NCBI RefSeq assembly: GCF_051014685.1
Contig: NW_027479773.1
Coordinates: 1 to 64,000 of the forward strand
Source: Ptiloglossa arizonensis
Lineage: Eukaryota; Arthropoda; Insecta; Hymenoptera; Colletidae
Reading direction: 5' to 3'
DNA: 64,000 nucleotides
The notes beneath the pieces are model-generated. The model did not search any database. It was given only the letters and a program-made list of their open reading frames with translations, and had not been told where the DNA came from. This document shows, one piece after another, positions 10,675 to 23,065 of the stretch. A program made the translations under genes and the position numbers. Numbering within the stretch: position 1 is the stretch's first letter; each line of letters begins with the position of its first letter.

Positions 10675-13153
10675 TTGGAGCAGCAGAATTGTGAAAAATT
10701 TTTTGCCTTCTCTACCATTTCTTGGCTTCAAACTCCCTAATCTCGCGAACGGATTGACCTAACCCAAAAATTACTATTGCATCTGAAAGTAGAAACTCGC
10801 CCGATTACAACGGTATGTGTATTTTTTCCCTAGGCCATTCTGGTTAAGCGTTTGGAGCAGCAGAATTGCGAAAAATTTTTTGCCTTCTCAACCATTTCTT
10901 GGCTTCAAACTCCCATATCTCGCGAACGGATTGACCTAACCCAAAAATTCCTGTTGCGTCTGAAAGTAGAAACTCGCCCGGTTACAACGGTATGTGTATT
11001 TTTTCCCTAGGCCATTCTGGTTAAGCGTTTGGAGCAGCAGCAGTGCGAAAAATTTGTTGCCTTCTCAACCATTTCTTGTCTTCAAACTCCCATATCTCGC
11101 GAACGGATTGACCTAACCCAGAAATTCCTGTTGCGTCTGAAAGTAGAAACTCGCCCGATTACAACGGTATGTGTATTTTTTCCCTAGGCCATTCTGGTTA
11201 AGCGTTTGGAGCAGCAGAATTGCGAAAAATTTTTTGCTTTCTCAACCATTTCTTGGCTTCAAACTCCCATATCTCGCGAACGGATGGACCTAACCCAAAA
11301 ATTCCTGTTGCGCCTGAAAGTAGAAACTCGCCCGATTACAACGGTATGTGTATTTTTTCCCGAGGCCATTCTGGTTAAGCGTTTGGAGCAGCAGAATTGC
11401 GAACAATTTTTTACCTTCACAACCATTTCTTGGTTTCAAAGTCCCATATCTCGCGAACGGATTGACCTATCCCAAAAATTCCTATTGCGTCTGAAAGTAG
11501 AAACTCGCCCGATTACAACGGTATGTGTATGTTTTCCCTAGGCCATTCTGGTTAAGCGTTTGGAGCAGCAGAATTGTGAAAAATTTTTTGCCTTCTCTAC
11601 CATTTCTTGGCTTCAAACTCCCATATCTCGCGAACGGATTGATCTAACCCAAAAAATTCCTATTGCATCTGAAAGTAGAAACTCGCCCGATTACAACGGT
11701 ATGTGAATTTTTTCCCTAGGCCATTCTGGTTAAGCGTTTGGAGCAGCAGAATTGCGAAAAATTTTTTGCCTTCTCTACCATTTCTTGGCTTCAAACTCCC
11801 ATATCTCGCGAACGGATTGACCTAACCCAAAAATTCCTATTGCATCTGAAAGTAGAAACTCGCCCGATTACAACGGTATTTGTATTTTTTCCCTAGGCCA
11901 TTCTGGTTAAGCGTTTGGAGCAGCAGAATTGCGAAAAATTTTTTGCCGTCTCAACCATTTCTTGGCTTCAAACTCCCATATCTCGCGAACGGATTGACCT
12001 AACCCAAAAATTCCTATTGCATCTGAAAGTAGAAACTCGCCCGATTACAAAGGTATTTGTATTTTTTCCCGAGGCCATTCTGGTTAAGCGTTTGGAGCAG
12101 CAGAAGTGCGAAAAATTTGTTGCCTTCTCAACCATTTCTTGTCTTCAAACTCCCATATCTCGCGAACGGATTGACCTAACCCAAAAATTCCTATTGCATC
12201 TGAAAGTAGAAACTCGCCCGATTACAACGGTATGTGTATTTTTTCCCTAGGCCATTCTGGTTAAGGGTTTGGAGCAGCAGAATTGTGAAAAATTTTTTGC
12301 CTTCTCTACCATTTCTTGGCTTCAAACTCCCTAATCTCGCGAACGGATTGACCTAACCCAAAAATTACTATTGCATCTGAAAGTAGAAACTCGCCCGATT
12401 ACAACGGTATGTGTATTTTTTCCCTAGGCCATTCTGGTTAAGCGTTTGGAGCAGCAGAATTGCGAAAAATTTTTTGCCTTCTCAACCATTTCTTGGCTTC
12501 AAACTCCCATATCTCGCGAACGGATTGACCTAACCCAAAAATTCCTGTTGCGTCTGAAAGTAGAAACTCGCCCGGTTACAACGGTATGTGTATTTTTTCC
12601 CTAGGCCATTCTGGTTAAGCGTTTGGAGCAGCAGAAGTGCGAAAAATTTGTTGCCTTCTCAACCATTTCTTGTCTTCAAACTCCCATATCTCGCGAACGG
12701 ATTGACCTAACCCAGAAATTCCTGTTGCGTCTGAAAGTAGAAACTCGCCCGATTACAACGGTATGTGTATTTTTTCCCTAGGCCATTCTGGTTAAGCGTT
12801 TGGAGCAGCAGAATTGCGAAAAATTTTTTGCTTTCTCAACCATTTCTTGGCTTCAAACTCCCATATCTCGCGAACGGATGGACCTAACCCAAAAATTCCT
12901 GTTGCGCCTGAAAGTAGAAACTCGCCCGATTACAACGGTATGTGTATTTTTTCCCGAGGCCATTCTGGTTAAGCGTTTGGAGCAGCAGAATTGCGAAAAA
13001 TTTCTTGCCTTCTCAACCATTTCTTGGCTTCAAACTCCCATATCACGCGAACGGATTGACGTAACCCAAAAATTCCTATGGCATCTGAAAGTAGAAACTC
13101 ACCCGATTACAACGGTATGTGTATTTTTTCCCTAGGCCATTCTGGTTAAGCGT
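10675..13153. repeat. HOR copy 2 (14 monomers, 2479 bp)
   Basis: This matches 8019-10497 monomer by monomer at an offset of 2656. It lacks the equivalent of the hybrid monomer 10498-10674 and runs instead into the block starting 13154. The copies look nearly identical by eye across private variants, which suggests recent amplification. Confidence 0.9.
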
Positions 13154-15455
13154 TTGGAGCAGCAGAATTGCGAAAAATTTTTTGCCTTCTCAACCATTTC
13201 TTGGCTTCAAGCTCCCATATCTCGCGAACGGATTGACCTAACCCAAAAATTCCTATTGCATCTGAAAGTAGAAACTCGCCCGATTACAACGCTATGTGTA
13301 TTTTTTCCCTAGGCCATTCTGGTTAAGCGTTTGGAACAGCAGAATTGCGAAAAATTTTTTGCCTTCTCAACCATCTCTTGTCTTCAAACTCCCATATCTC
13401 GCGAACGGATTGACCTAACCCAAAAATTCCTATTGCATCTGAAAGTAGAAACTCGCCCGATTACAACGGTATGTGTATTTTTTCCCTAGGCCATTCTGGT
13501 TAAGGGTTTGGAGCAGCAGAATTGTGAAAAATTTTTTGCCTTCTCTACCATTTCTTGGCTTCAAACTCCCATATCTCGCGAACGGATTGACCTAACCCAA
13601 AAATTCCTATAGCATCTGAAAGTAGAAACTCGCCCGATTACAACGGTATGTGTATTTTTTCCCTAGGCCATTCTGGTTAAGCGTTTGGAGCAGCAGAATT
13701 GCGAAAAATTTTTTGCCGTCTCAACCATTTCTTGGCTTCAAACTCCCATATCTCGCGAACGGATTGACCTAACCCAAAAATTCCTATTGCATCTGAAAGT
13801 AGAAACTCGCCCGATTACAAAGGTATTTGTATTTTTTCCCGAGGCCATTCTGGTTAAGCGTTTGGAGCAGCAGAATTGCGAAAAATTTTTTGCCTTCACA
13901 ACCATTTCTTGGCTTCAAAGTCCCATATCTCGCGAACGGATTGACCTAACCCAAAAATTCCTATTGCATCTGAAAGTAGAAACTCGCCCGATTACAGCGG
14001 CATGTGTATTTTTTCCCTAGGCCATTCTGGTTAAGCGTTTGGAGCAGCAGAATTGCGAAAAATTTTTTGCCTTCTCAACCATTTCTTGGCTTCAAACTCC
14101 CATATCTCGCGAACGGATTGACCTAACCCAAAAATTCCTGTTGCGTCTGAAAGTAGAAACTCGCCCGGTTACAACAGTATGTGTATTTTTTCCCTAGGCC
14201 ATTCTGGTTAAGCGTTTGGAGCAGCAGAAGTGCGAAAAATTTGTTGCCTTCTCAACCATTTCTTGTCTTCAAACTCCCATATCTCGCGAACGGATTGACC
14301 TAACCCAAAAATTCCTATTGCATCTGAAAGTAGAAACTCGCCCGATTACAACGGTATGTGTATTTTTTCCCTAGGCCATTCTGGTTAAGGGTTTGGAGCA
14401 GCAGAATTGTGAAAAATTTTTTGCCTTCTCTACCATTTCTTGGCTTCAAACTCCCTAATCTCGCGAACGGATTGACCTAACCCAAAAATTACTATTGCAT
14501 CTGAAAGTAGAAACTCGCCCGATTACAACGGTATGTGTATTTTTTCCCTAGGCCATTCTGGTTAAGCGTTTGGAGCAGCAGAATTGCGAAAAATTTTTTG
14601 CCTTCTCAACCATTTCTTGGCTTCAAACTCCCATATCTCGCGAACGGATTGACCTAACCCAAAAATTCCTGTTGCGTCTGAAAGTAGAAACTCGCCCGGT
14701 TACAACGGTATGTGTATTTTTTCCCTAGGCCATTCTGGTTAAGCGTTTGGAGCAGCAGAAGTGCGAAAAATTTGTTGCCTTCTCAACCATTTCTTGTCTT
14801 CAAACTCCCATATCTCGCGAACGGATTGACCTAACCCAGAAATTCCTGTTGCGTCTGAAAGTAGAAACTCGCCCGATTACAAAGGTATGTGTATTTTTTC
14901 CCTAGGCCATTCTGGTTAAGCGTTTGGAGCAGCAGAATTGCGAAAAATTTTTTGCTTTCTCAACCATTTCTTGGCTTCAAACTCCCATATCTCGCGAACG
15001 GATGGACCTAACCCAAAAATTCCTGTTGCGCCTGAAAGTAGAAACTCGCCCGATTACAACGGTATGTGTATTTTTTCCCGAGGCCATTCTGGTTAAGCGT
15101 TTGGAGCAGCAGAATTGCGAAAAATTTTTTACCTTCACAACCATTTCTTGGTTTCAAAGTCCCATATCTCGCGAACGGATTGACCTAACCCAAAAATTCC
15201 TATTGCGTCTGAAAGTAGAAACTCGCCCGATTACAACGGTATGTGTATGTTTTCCCTAGGCCATTCTGGTTAAGCGTTTGGAGCAGCAGAATTGTGAAAA
15301 ATTTTTTGCCTTCTCTACCATTTCTTGGCTTCAAACTCCCATATCTCGCGAACGGATTGATCTAACCCAAAAAATTCCTATTGCATCTGAAAGTAGAAAC
15401 TCGCCCGATTAAAACGGTATGTGAATTTTTTCCCTAGGCCATTCTGGTTAAGCGT
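13154..15455. repeat. Thirteen-monomer block, partner of 6780-9081
   Basis: The monomer order and private variants of 6780-9081 recur here. Small differences are gcggcatgtg near 13996, acaacagta near 14171, acaaaggtatg near 14879, gcgaaaaattttttacc at 15118 in place of gcgaacaa, and gattaaaacgg near 15409. Confidence 0.88.
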
Positions 15456-16161
15456 TTGGAGCAGCAGAATTGCGAAATATTTTTGCCTTCTCTACCATTT
15501 CTTGGCTTCAAACTCCCATATCTCGCGAACGGATTGACCTAACCCAAAAATTCCTATTGCATCTGAAAGTAGAAACTCGCCCGATTACAACGGTATTTGT
15601 ATTTTTTCCCTAGGCCATTCTGGTTAAGCGTTTGGAGCAGCAGAATTGCGAAAAATTTTTTGCCGTCTCAACCATTTCTTGGCTTCAAACTCCCATATCT
15701 CGCGAACGGATTGACCTACCCAAAAATTCCTATTGCATCTGAAAGTAGAAACTCGCCCGATTACAAAGGTATTTGTATTTTTTCCCGAGGCCATTCTGGT
15801 TAAGCGTTTGGAGCAGCAGAATTGCGAAAAATTTTTTGCCTTTCACAACCATTTCCTTGGCTTCAAAGTCCCATATCTCGCGAACGGATTGACCTAACCC
15901 AAAAATTCTATTGCATCTGAAAGTAGAAACTCGCACGATTACAGCGGTATGTGTATTTTTTCCCTAGGCCATTCTGGTTAAGCGTTTGGAGCAGCAGATT
16001 GCGAAAAATTTTTTGCCCTCTCAACCATTTCTTGGCTTCAAACTCCCATATCTCGCGAACGGATTGACCTAACCCAAAAATTCCTGTTGCGTCTGAAAGT
16101 AGAAACTCGCCCGGTTACAACGGTATGTGTATTTTTTCCCTAGGCCATTCTGGTTAAGCGT
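15456..16161. repeat. Indel-rich patch of four monomers
   Basis: Monomers are 176, 176, 178 and 176 bp here. Changes include gcgaaatatttttgcc near 15473, gacctaccc near 15713, gcctttcac and catttccttgg near 15838-15858, aaattctattg near 15904, gcagattgcg near 15996 and gccctctc near 16015. They break the usual frame and create short spurious open frames on both strands (15597-15803 plus, 15730-15936 minus). The flanking monomers are regular. Assembly or base-calling error is as likely as real change. Confidence 0.8.
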
Positions 16162-17754
16162 TTGGAGCAGCAGAAGTGCGAAAAATTTGTTGCCTTCTCA
16201 ACCATTTCTTGTCTTCAAACTCCCATATCTCGCGAACGGATTGACCTAACCCAAAAATTCCTATTGCATCTGAAAGTAGAAACTCGCCCGATTACAACGG
16301 TATGTGTATTTTTTCCCTAGGCCATTCTGGTTAAGGGTTTGGAGCAGCAGAATTGTGAAAAATTTTTTGCCTTCTCTACCATTTCTTGGCTTCAAACTCC
16401 CTAATCTCGCGAACGGATTGACCTAACCCAAAAATTACTATTGCATCTGAAAGTAGAAACTCGCCCGATTACAACGGTATGTGTATTTTTTCCCTAGGCC
16501 ATTCTGGTTAAGCGTTTGGAGCAGCAGAATTGCGAAAAATTTTTTGCCTTCTCAACCATTTCTTGGCTTCAAACTCCCATATCTCGCGAACGGATTGACC
16601 TAACCCAAAAATTCCTGTTGCGTCTGAAAGTAGAAACTCGCCCGGTTACAACGGTATGTGTATTTTTTCCCTAGGCCATTCTGGTTAAGCGTTTGGAGCA
16701 GCAGAAGTGCGAAAAATTTGTTGCCTTCTCAACCATTTCTTGTCTTCAAACTCCCATATCTCGCGAACGGATTGACCTAACCCAGAAATTCCTGTTGCGT
16801 CTGAAAGTAGAAACTCGCCCGATTACAACGGTATGTGTATTTTTTCCCTAGGCCATTCTGGTTAAGCGTTTGGAGCAGCAGAATTGCGAAAAATTTTTTG
16901 CTTTCTCAACCATTTCTTGGCTTCAAACTCCCATATCTCGCGAACGGATGGACCTAACCCAAAAATTCCTGTTGCGCCTGAAAGTAGAAACTCGCCCGAT
17001 TACAACGGTATGTGTATTTTTTCCCTAGGCCATTCTGGTTAAGGGTTTGGAGCAGCAGAATTGTGAAAAATTTTTTGCCTTCTCTACCATTTCTTGGCTT
17101 CAAACTCCCTAATCTCGCGAACGGATTGACCTAACCCAAAAATTACTATTGCATCTGAAAGTAGAAACTCGCCCGATTACAACGGTATGTGTATTTTTTC
17201 CCTAGGCCATTCTGGTTAAGCGTTTGGAGCAGCAGAATTGCGAAAAATTTTTTGCCTTCTCAACCATTTCTTGGCTTCAAACTCCCATATCTCGCGAACG
17301 GATTGACCTAACCCAAAAATTCCTGTTGCGTCTGAAAGTAGAAACTCGCCCGGTTACAACGGTATGTGTATTTTTTCCCTAGGCCATTCTGGTTAAGCGT
17401 TTGGAGCAGCAGAAGTGCGAAAAATTTGTTGCCTTCTCAACCATTTCTTGTCTTCAAACTCCCATATCTCGCGAACGGATTGACCTAACCCAGAAATTCC
17501 TGTTGCGTCTGAAAGTAGAAACTCGCCCGATTACAACGGTATGTGTATTTTTTCCCTAGGCCATTCTGGTTAAGCGTTTGGAGCAGCAGAATTGCGAAAA
17601 ATTTTTTGCTTTCTCAACCATTTCTTGGCTTCAAACTCCCATATCTCGCGAACGGATGGACCTAACCCAAAAATTCCTGTTGCGCCTGAAAGTAGAAACT
17701 CGCCCGATTACAACGGTATGTGTATTTTTTCCCGAGGCCATTCTGGTTAAGCGT
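16162..17754. repeat. Four-monomer tandem duplication (708 bp each)
   Basis: The order ccctaatc, cggttac, agaagtgcg/cagaaattcc, gatggacc/gcgcctg at 16339-17046 is repeated at 17047-17754. The last monomer of the first copy (16870-17046) is a hybrid. It has the gatggacc/gcgcctg body, but ends ccctagg and aagggtttgg in place of cccgagg and aagcgtttgg. The monomer at 16162 (agaagtgcg, aagggtttgg) leads into the first copy as it does at 7842 and 14216. Confidence 0.88.
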
Positions 17755-19524
17755 TTGGAGCAGCAGAATTGCGAAAAATTTTTTACCTTCACAACCATTT
17801 CTTGGTTTCAAAGTCCCATATCTCGCGAACGGATTGACCTAACCCAAAAATTCCTATTGCGTCTGAAAGTAGAAACTCGCCCGATTACAACGGTATGTGT
17901 ATGTTTTCCCTAGGCCATTCTGGTTAAGCGTTTGGAGCAGCAGAATTGTGAAAAATTTTTTGCCTTCTCTACCATTTCTTGGCTTCAAACTCCCATATCT
18001 CGCGAACGGATTGATCTAACCCAAAAAATTCCTATTGCATCTGAAAGTAGAAACTCGCCCGATTACAACGGTATGTGAATTTTTTCCCTAGGCCATTCTG
18101 GTTAAGCGTTTGGAGCAGCAGAATTGCGAAAAATTTTTTGCCTTCTCTACCATTTCTTGGCTTCAAACTCCCATATCTCGCGAACGGATTGACCTAACCC
18201 AAAAATTCCTATTGCATCTGAAAGTAGAAACTCGCCCGATTACAACGGTATTTGTATTTTTTCCCTAGGCCATTCTGGTTAAGCGTTTGCAGCAGCAGAA
18301 TTGCGAAAAATTTTTTTCCTTCTCTACCATTTCTTGGCTTCAAACTCCCATATCTCGCGAACGGATTGACCTAACCCAAAAATTCCTATTGCATCTGAAA
18401 GTAGAAACTCGCCCGATCACAACGGTATGTGTATTTTTTCCCTAGGCCACTCTGGTTAAGCGTTTGGAGCAGCAGAATTGCGAAAAATTTCTTGCCTTCT
18501 CAACCATTTCTTGGCTTCAAACTCCCATATCTCGCGAACGGATTGACCTAACCCAAAAATTCCTATGGCATCTGAAAGTAGAAACTCACCCGATTACGAC
18601 GGTATGTGTATTTTTTCCCTAGGCCATTCTGGTTAAGCGTTTGGAACAGCAGAATTGCGAAAAATTTTTTGCCGTCTCAACCATTTCTTGGCTTCAAACT
18701 CCCATATCTCGCGAACGGATTGACCTAACCCAAAAATTCCTATTGCATCTGAAAGTAGAAACTCGCCCGATTACAACGGTATTTTTTTTTTTCCCGAGGC
18801 CATTCTGGTTAAGCGTTTGGAGCAGCAGAATTGCGAAAAATTTTTTGCCTTCACAACCATTTCTTGGCTTCAAAGTCCCATATCTCGCGAACGGATTGAC
18901 CTAACCCAAAAATTCCTATTGCGTCTGAAAGTAGAAACTCGCCCGATTACAACGGTATGTGTATGTTTTCCCTAGGCCATTCTGGTTAAGCGTTTGGAGC
19001 AGCAGAATTGCGAAAAATTTTTTGCCTTCTCTACCATTTCTTGGCTTCAAACTCCCATATCTCGCGAACGGATTGACCTAACCCAAAAATTCCTATTGCA
19101 TCTGAAAGTAGAAACTCGCCCGATTACAACGGTATTTGTATTTTTTCCCTAGGCCATTCTGGTTAAGCGTTTGCAGCAGCAGAATTGCGAAAAATTTTTT
19201 GCCTTCACAACCATTTCTTGGCTTCAAAGTCCCATATCTCGCGAACGGATTGACCTAACCCAAAAATTCCTATTGCATCTGAAAGTAGAAACTCGCCCGA
19301 TCACAACGGTATGTGTATTTTTTCCCTAGGCCATTCTGGTTAAGCGTTTGGAGCTGCAGAATTGCGAAAAATTTCTTGCCTTCTCAACCATTTCTTGGCT
19401 TCAAGCTCCCATATCTCGCGAACGGATTGACCTAACCCAAAAATTCCTCTTGCATCTGAAAGTAGAAACTCGCCCGATCACAACGGTATGTGTATTTTTT
19501 CCCTAGGCCATTCTGGTTAAGCGT
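17755..19524. repeat. Junction between left-type and central-type monomers
   Basis: The first two monomers (17755 and the 178-bp 17932) close the left HOR family. From 18110 the central types begin: tttgcagcagcag (18287 and 19171), ctatggcatc with gattacgacgg (18464), ggaacag with gccgtc and an 11-base T run (18641, 176 bp), and gagctgcag (19348). Unusual variants in 18287 are the T7 core tttttttcc and a tctacc body on a gcagcagcag head. Confidence 0.82.
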
Positions 19525-20763
19525 TTGAAGCAGCAGAATTGCGAAAAATTTGTTGCCTTCTCTACCATTTCTTGGCTTCAAACTCCCATATCTCGCGAAC
19601 GGATTGACCTAACCCAAAAATTCCTATTGCATCTGAAAGTAGAAACTCGCCCGATCACAACGGTATGTGTATTTTTTCCCTAGGCCACTCTGGTTAAGCG
19701 TTTGGAGCAGCAGAATTGCGAAAAATTTCTTGCCTTCTCAACCATTTCTTGGCTTCAAACTCCCATATCTCGCGAACGGATTGACCTAACCCAAAAATTC
19801 CTATGGCATCTGAAAGTAGAAACTCACCCGATTACAACGGTATGTGTATTTTTTCCCTAGACCGTTCTGGTTAAGCGTTTGGAGCAGCTGAATTGCGAAA
19901 AATTTTTTGCCTTCTCAACCATTTCTTGGCTTCAAGCTCCCATATCTCGCGAACGGATTGACCTAACCCAAAAATTCCTCTTGCATCTGAAAGTAGAAAC
20001 TCGCCCGATTACAACGGTATGTGTATTTTTTCCCTAGGCCATTCTGGTTAAGCGTTTGGAGCAGCAGAATTGCGAAAAATTTTTTGCCTTCTCAACCATT
20101 TCTTGGCTTCAAACTCCCATATCTCGCGAACGGATTGACCTAACCCAAAAATTCCTGTTGCGTCTGAAATTAGAAGCTCGCCCGGTTACAACGGTATGTG
20201 TATTTTTTCCCTAGGCCATTCTGGTTAAGGGTTTGGAGCAGCAGAATTGTGAAAAATTTTTTGCCATCTCTACCATTTCTTGGCTTCAAACTCCCATATC
20301 TCGTGAACGGATTGACCTAACCCAAAAATTCCTATAGCATCTGAAAGTAGAAACTCGCCCGATTACAACGGTATGTGTATTTTTTCCCTAGGCCATTCTG
20401 GTTAAGCGTTTGGAGCAGCAGAATTGCGAAAAATTTTTTGCCGTCTCAACCATTTCTTGGCTTCAAACTCCCATATCTCGCGAACGGATTGACCTAACCC
20501 AAAAATTCCTATTGCATCTGAAAGTAGAAACTCGCCCGATTACAACGGTATTTGTATTTTTTCCCGAGGCCATTCTGGTTAAGCGTTTGGAGCAGCAGAA
20601 TTGCGAAAAATTTTTTGCCTTCACAACCATTTCTTGGCTTCAAAGTCCCATATCTCGCGAACGGATTGACCTAACCCAAAAATTCCTGTTGCGTCTGAAA
20701 GTAGAAACTCGCCCGATTACAACGGTATGTGTATGTTTTCCCTAGGCCATTCTCGTTAAGCGT
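19525..20763. repeat. Seven-monomer HOR, copy 1 (1239 bp)
   Basis: The order is tttgttgcc/ccactctgg, ctatggcatc/ctagaccg, gagcagctg/caagctccc, gaaattagaagc, gccatctc/ctcgtgaac, gccgtc/cccgagg, then agtccc/tatgttttcc/ctcgtt. The same seven follow at 20764. The first monomer opens ttgaagcag, while its partner opens ttggagcag. Confidence 0.92.
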
Positions 20764-22002
20764 TTGGAGCAGCAGAATTGCGAAAAATTTGTTGCCTTCT
20801 CTACCATTTCTTGGCTTCAAACTCCCATATCTCGCGAACGGATTGACCTAACCCAAAAATTCCTATTGCATCTGAAAGTAGAAACTCGCCCGATCACAAC
20901 GGTATGTGTATTTTTTCCCTAGGCCACTCTGGTTAAGCGTTTGGAGCAGCAGAATTGCGAAAAATTTCTTGCCTTCTCAACCATTTCTTGGCTTCAAACT
21001 CCCATATCTCGCGAACGGATTGACCTAACCCAAAAATTCCTATGGCATCTGAAAGTAGAAACTCACCCGATTACAACGGTATGTGTATTTTTTCCCTAGA
21101 CCGTTCTGGTTAAGCGTTTGGAGCAGCTGAATTGCGAAAAATTTTTTGCCTTCTCAACCATTTCTTGGCTTCAAGCTCCCATATCTCGCGAACGGATTGA
21201 CCTAACCCAAAAATTCCTCTTGCATCTGAAAGTAGAAACTCGCCCGATTACAACGGTATGTGTATTTTTTCCCTAGGCCATTCTGGTTAAGCGTTTGGAG
21301 CAGCAGAATTGCGAAAAATTTTTTGCCTTCTCAACCATTTCTTGGCTTCAAACTCCCATATCTCGCGAACGGATTGACCTAACCCAAAAATTCCTGTTGC
21401 GTCTGAAATTAGAAGCTCGCCCGGTTACAACGGTATGTGTATTTTTTCCCTAGGCCATTCTGGTTAAGGGTTTGGAGCAGCAGAATTGTGAAAAATTTTT
21501 TGCCATCTCTACCATTTCTTGGCTTCAAACTCCCATATCTCGTGAACGGATTGACCTAACCCAAAAATTCCTATAGCATCTGAAAGTAGAAACTCGCCCG
21601 ATTACAACGGTATGTGTATTTTTTCCCTAGGCCATTCTGGTTAAGCGTTTGGAGCAGCAGAATTGCGAAAAATTTTTTACCGTCTCAACCATTTCTTGGC
21701 TTCAAACTCCCATATCTCGCGAACGGATTGACCTAACCCAAAAATTCCTATTGCATCTGAAAGTAGAAACTCGCCCGATTACAACGGTATTTGTATTTTT
21801 TCCCGAGGCCATTCTGGTTAAGCGTTTGGAGCAGCAGAATTGCGAAAAATTTTTTGCCTTCACAACCATTTCTTGGCTTCAAAGTCCCATATCTCGCGAA
21901 CGGATTGACCTAACCCAAAAATTCCTGTTGCGTCTGAAAGTAGAAACTCGCCCGATTACAACGGTATGTGTATGTTTTCCCTAGGCCATTCTCGTTAAGC
22001 GT
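20764..22002. repeat. Seven-monomer HOR, copy 2 (1239 bp)
   Basis: This is offset by exactly 1239 bp (7 x 177) from copy 1. It shares the rare markers ctagaccg, gagcagctg, gaaattagaagc and ctcgtgaac. One visible difference is ttttttaccgtc at 21672 in place of ttttttgccgtc. The PvuII site CAGCTG occurs only in this pair (19885-19890 and 21124-21129) as far as I can see. Confidence 0.92.
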
Positions 22003-23065
22003 TTGGAGCAGCAGAATTGTGAAAAATTTTTTGCCTTCTCTACCATTTCTTGGCTTCAAACTCCCATATCTCGCGAACGGATTGATCAAACCCAAAAAAT
22101 TCCTATTGCATCTGAAAGTAGAAACTCGACCGATTACAACGGTATGTGAATTTTTTCCCTAGGCGATTCTGGTTAAGCGTTTGGAGCAGCAGAATTGCGA
22201 AAAATTTTTTGCCTTCTCAACCATTTCTTGGCTTCAAGCTCCCATATCTCGCGAACGGATTGACCTAACCCAAAAATTCCTCTTGCATCTGAAAGTAGAA
22301 ACTCGCCCGATTACAACGGTATGTGTATTTTTTCCCTAGGCTATTCTGGTTAAGCGTTTGGAGCAGCAGAATTGCGAAAAATTTTTTGCCTTCTCAACCA
22401 TTTCTTGGCTTCAAACTCCCATATCTCGCGAACGGATTGACCTAACCCAAAAATTCCTGTTGCGTCTGAAAGTAGAAACTCGCCCGGTTACAACGGTATG
22501 TGTATTTTTTCCCTAGGCCATTCTGGTTAAGCGTTTGGAGCAGCAGAATTGCGAAAAATTTGTTGCCTTCTCAACCATTTCTTGTCTTCAAACTCCCATA
22601 TCTCGCGAACGGATTGACCTAACCCAAAAATTCCTGTTGCGTCTGAAAGTAGAAACTCGCCCGATTACAACGGTATGTGTATTTTTTCCCTAGGCCATTC
22701 TGGTTAAGCGTTTGGAGCAGCAGAATTGCGAAAAATTTTTTACTTTCTCAACCATTTCTTGGCTTCAAACTCCCATATCTCGCGAACGGATTGACCTAAC
22801 CCAAAAATTCCTGTTGCGTCTGAAAGTAGAAACTCGCCCGATTACAACGCTATGTGTATTTTTTCCCTAGGCCATTCTGGTTAAGCGTTTGGAGCAGCAG
22901 AATTGCGAAAAATTTTTTGCCTTCTCTACCATTTCTTGGCTTCAAACTCCCATATCTCGCGAACGGATTGACCTAACCCAAAAATTCCTATTGCATCTGA
23001 AAGTAGAAACTCGCCCGATTACAACGGTATTTGTATTTTTTCCCTAGGCCATTCTGGTTAAGGGT
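22003..23065. repeat. Spacer run between the seven-monomer HOR and the large duplication
   Basis: A 178-bp monomer with gatcaaaccc is followed by caagctccc/ctcttgc (22181), cggttac (22358), tttgttgcc/ttgtcttc (22535), ttttttactttc/gctatg (22712) and tctacc/ggtatttg with an aagggtttgg tail (22889). The last has the body of the 23775 type and the tail that normally precedes a gaattgtg monomer, so it looks like a hybrid. Confidence 0.8.

Noticed and set aside
15597..15936. Overlapping 68-codon frames on both strands
   Set aside because: They arise from single-base indels in the 15456-16161 patch that shift the satellite frame. They have no relation to any other sequence.
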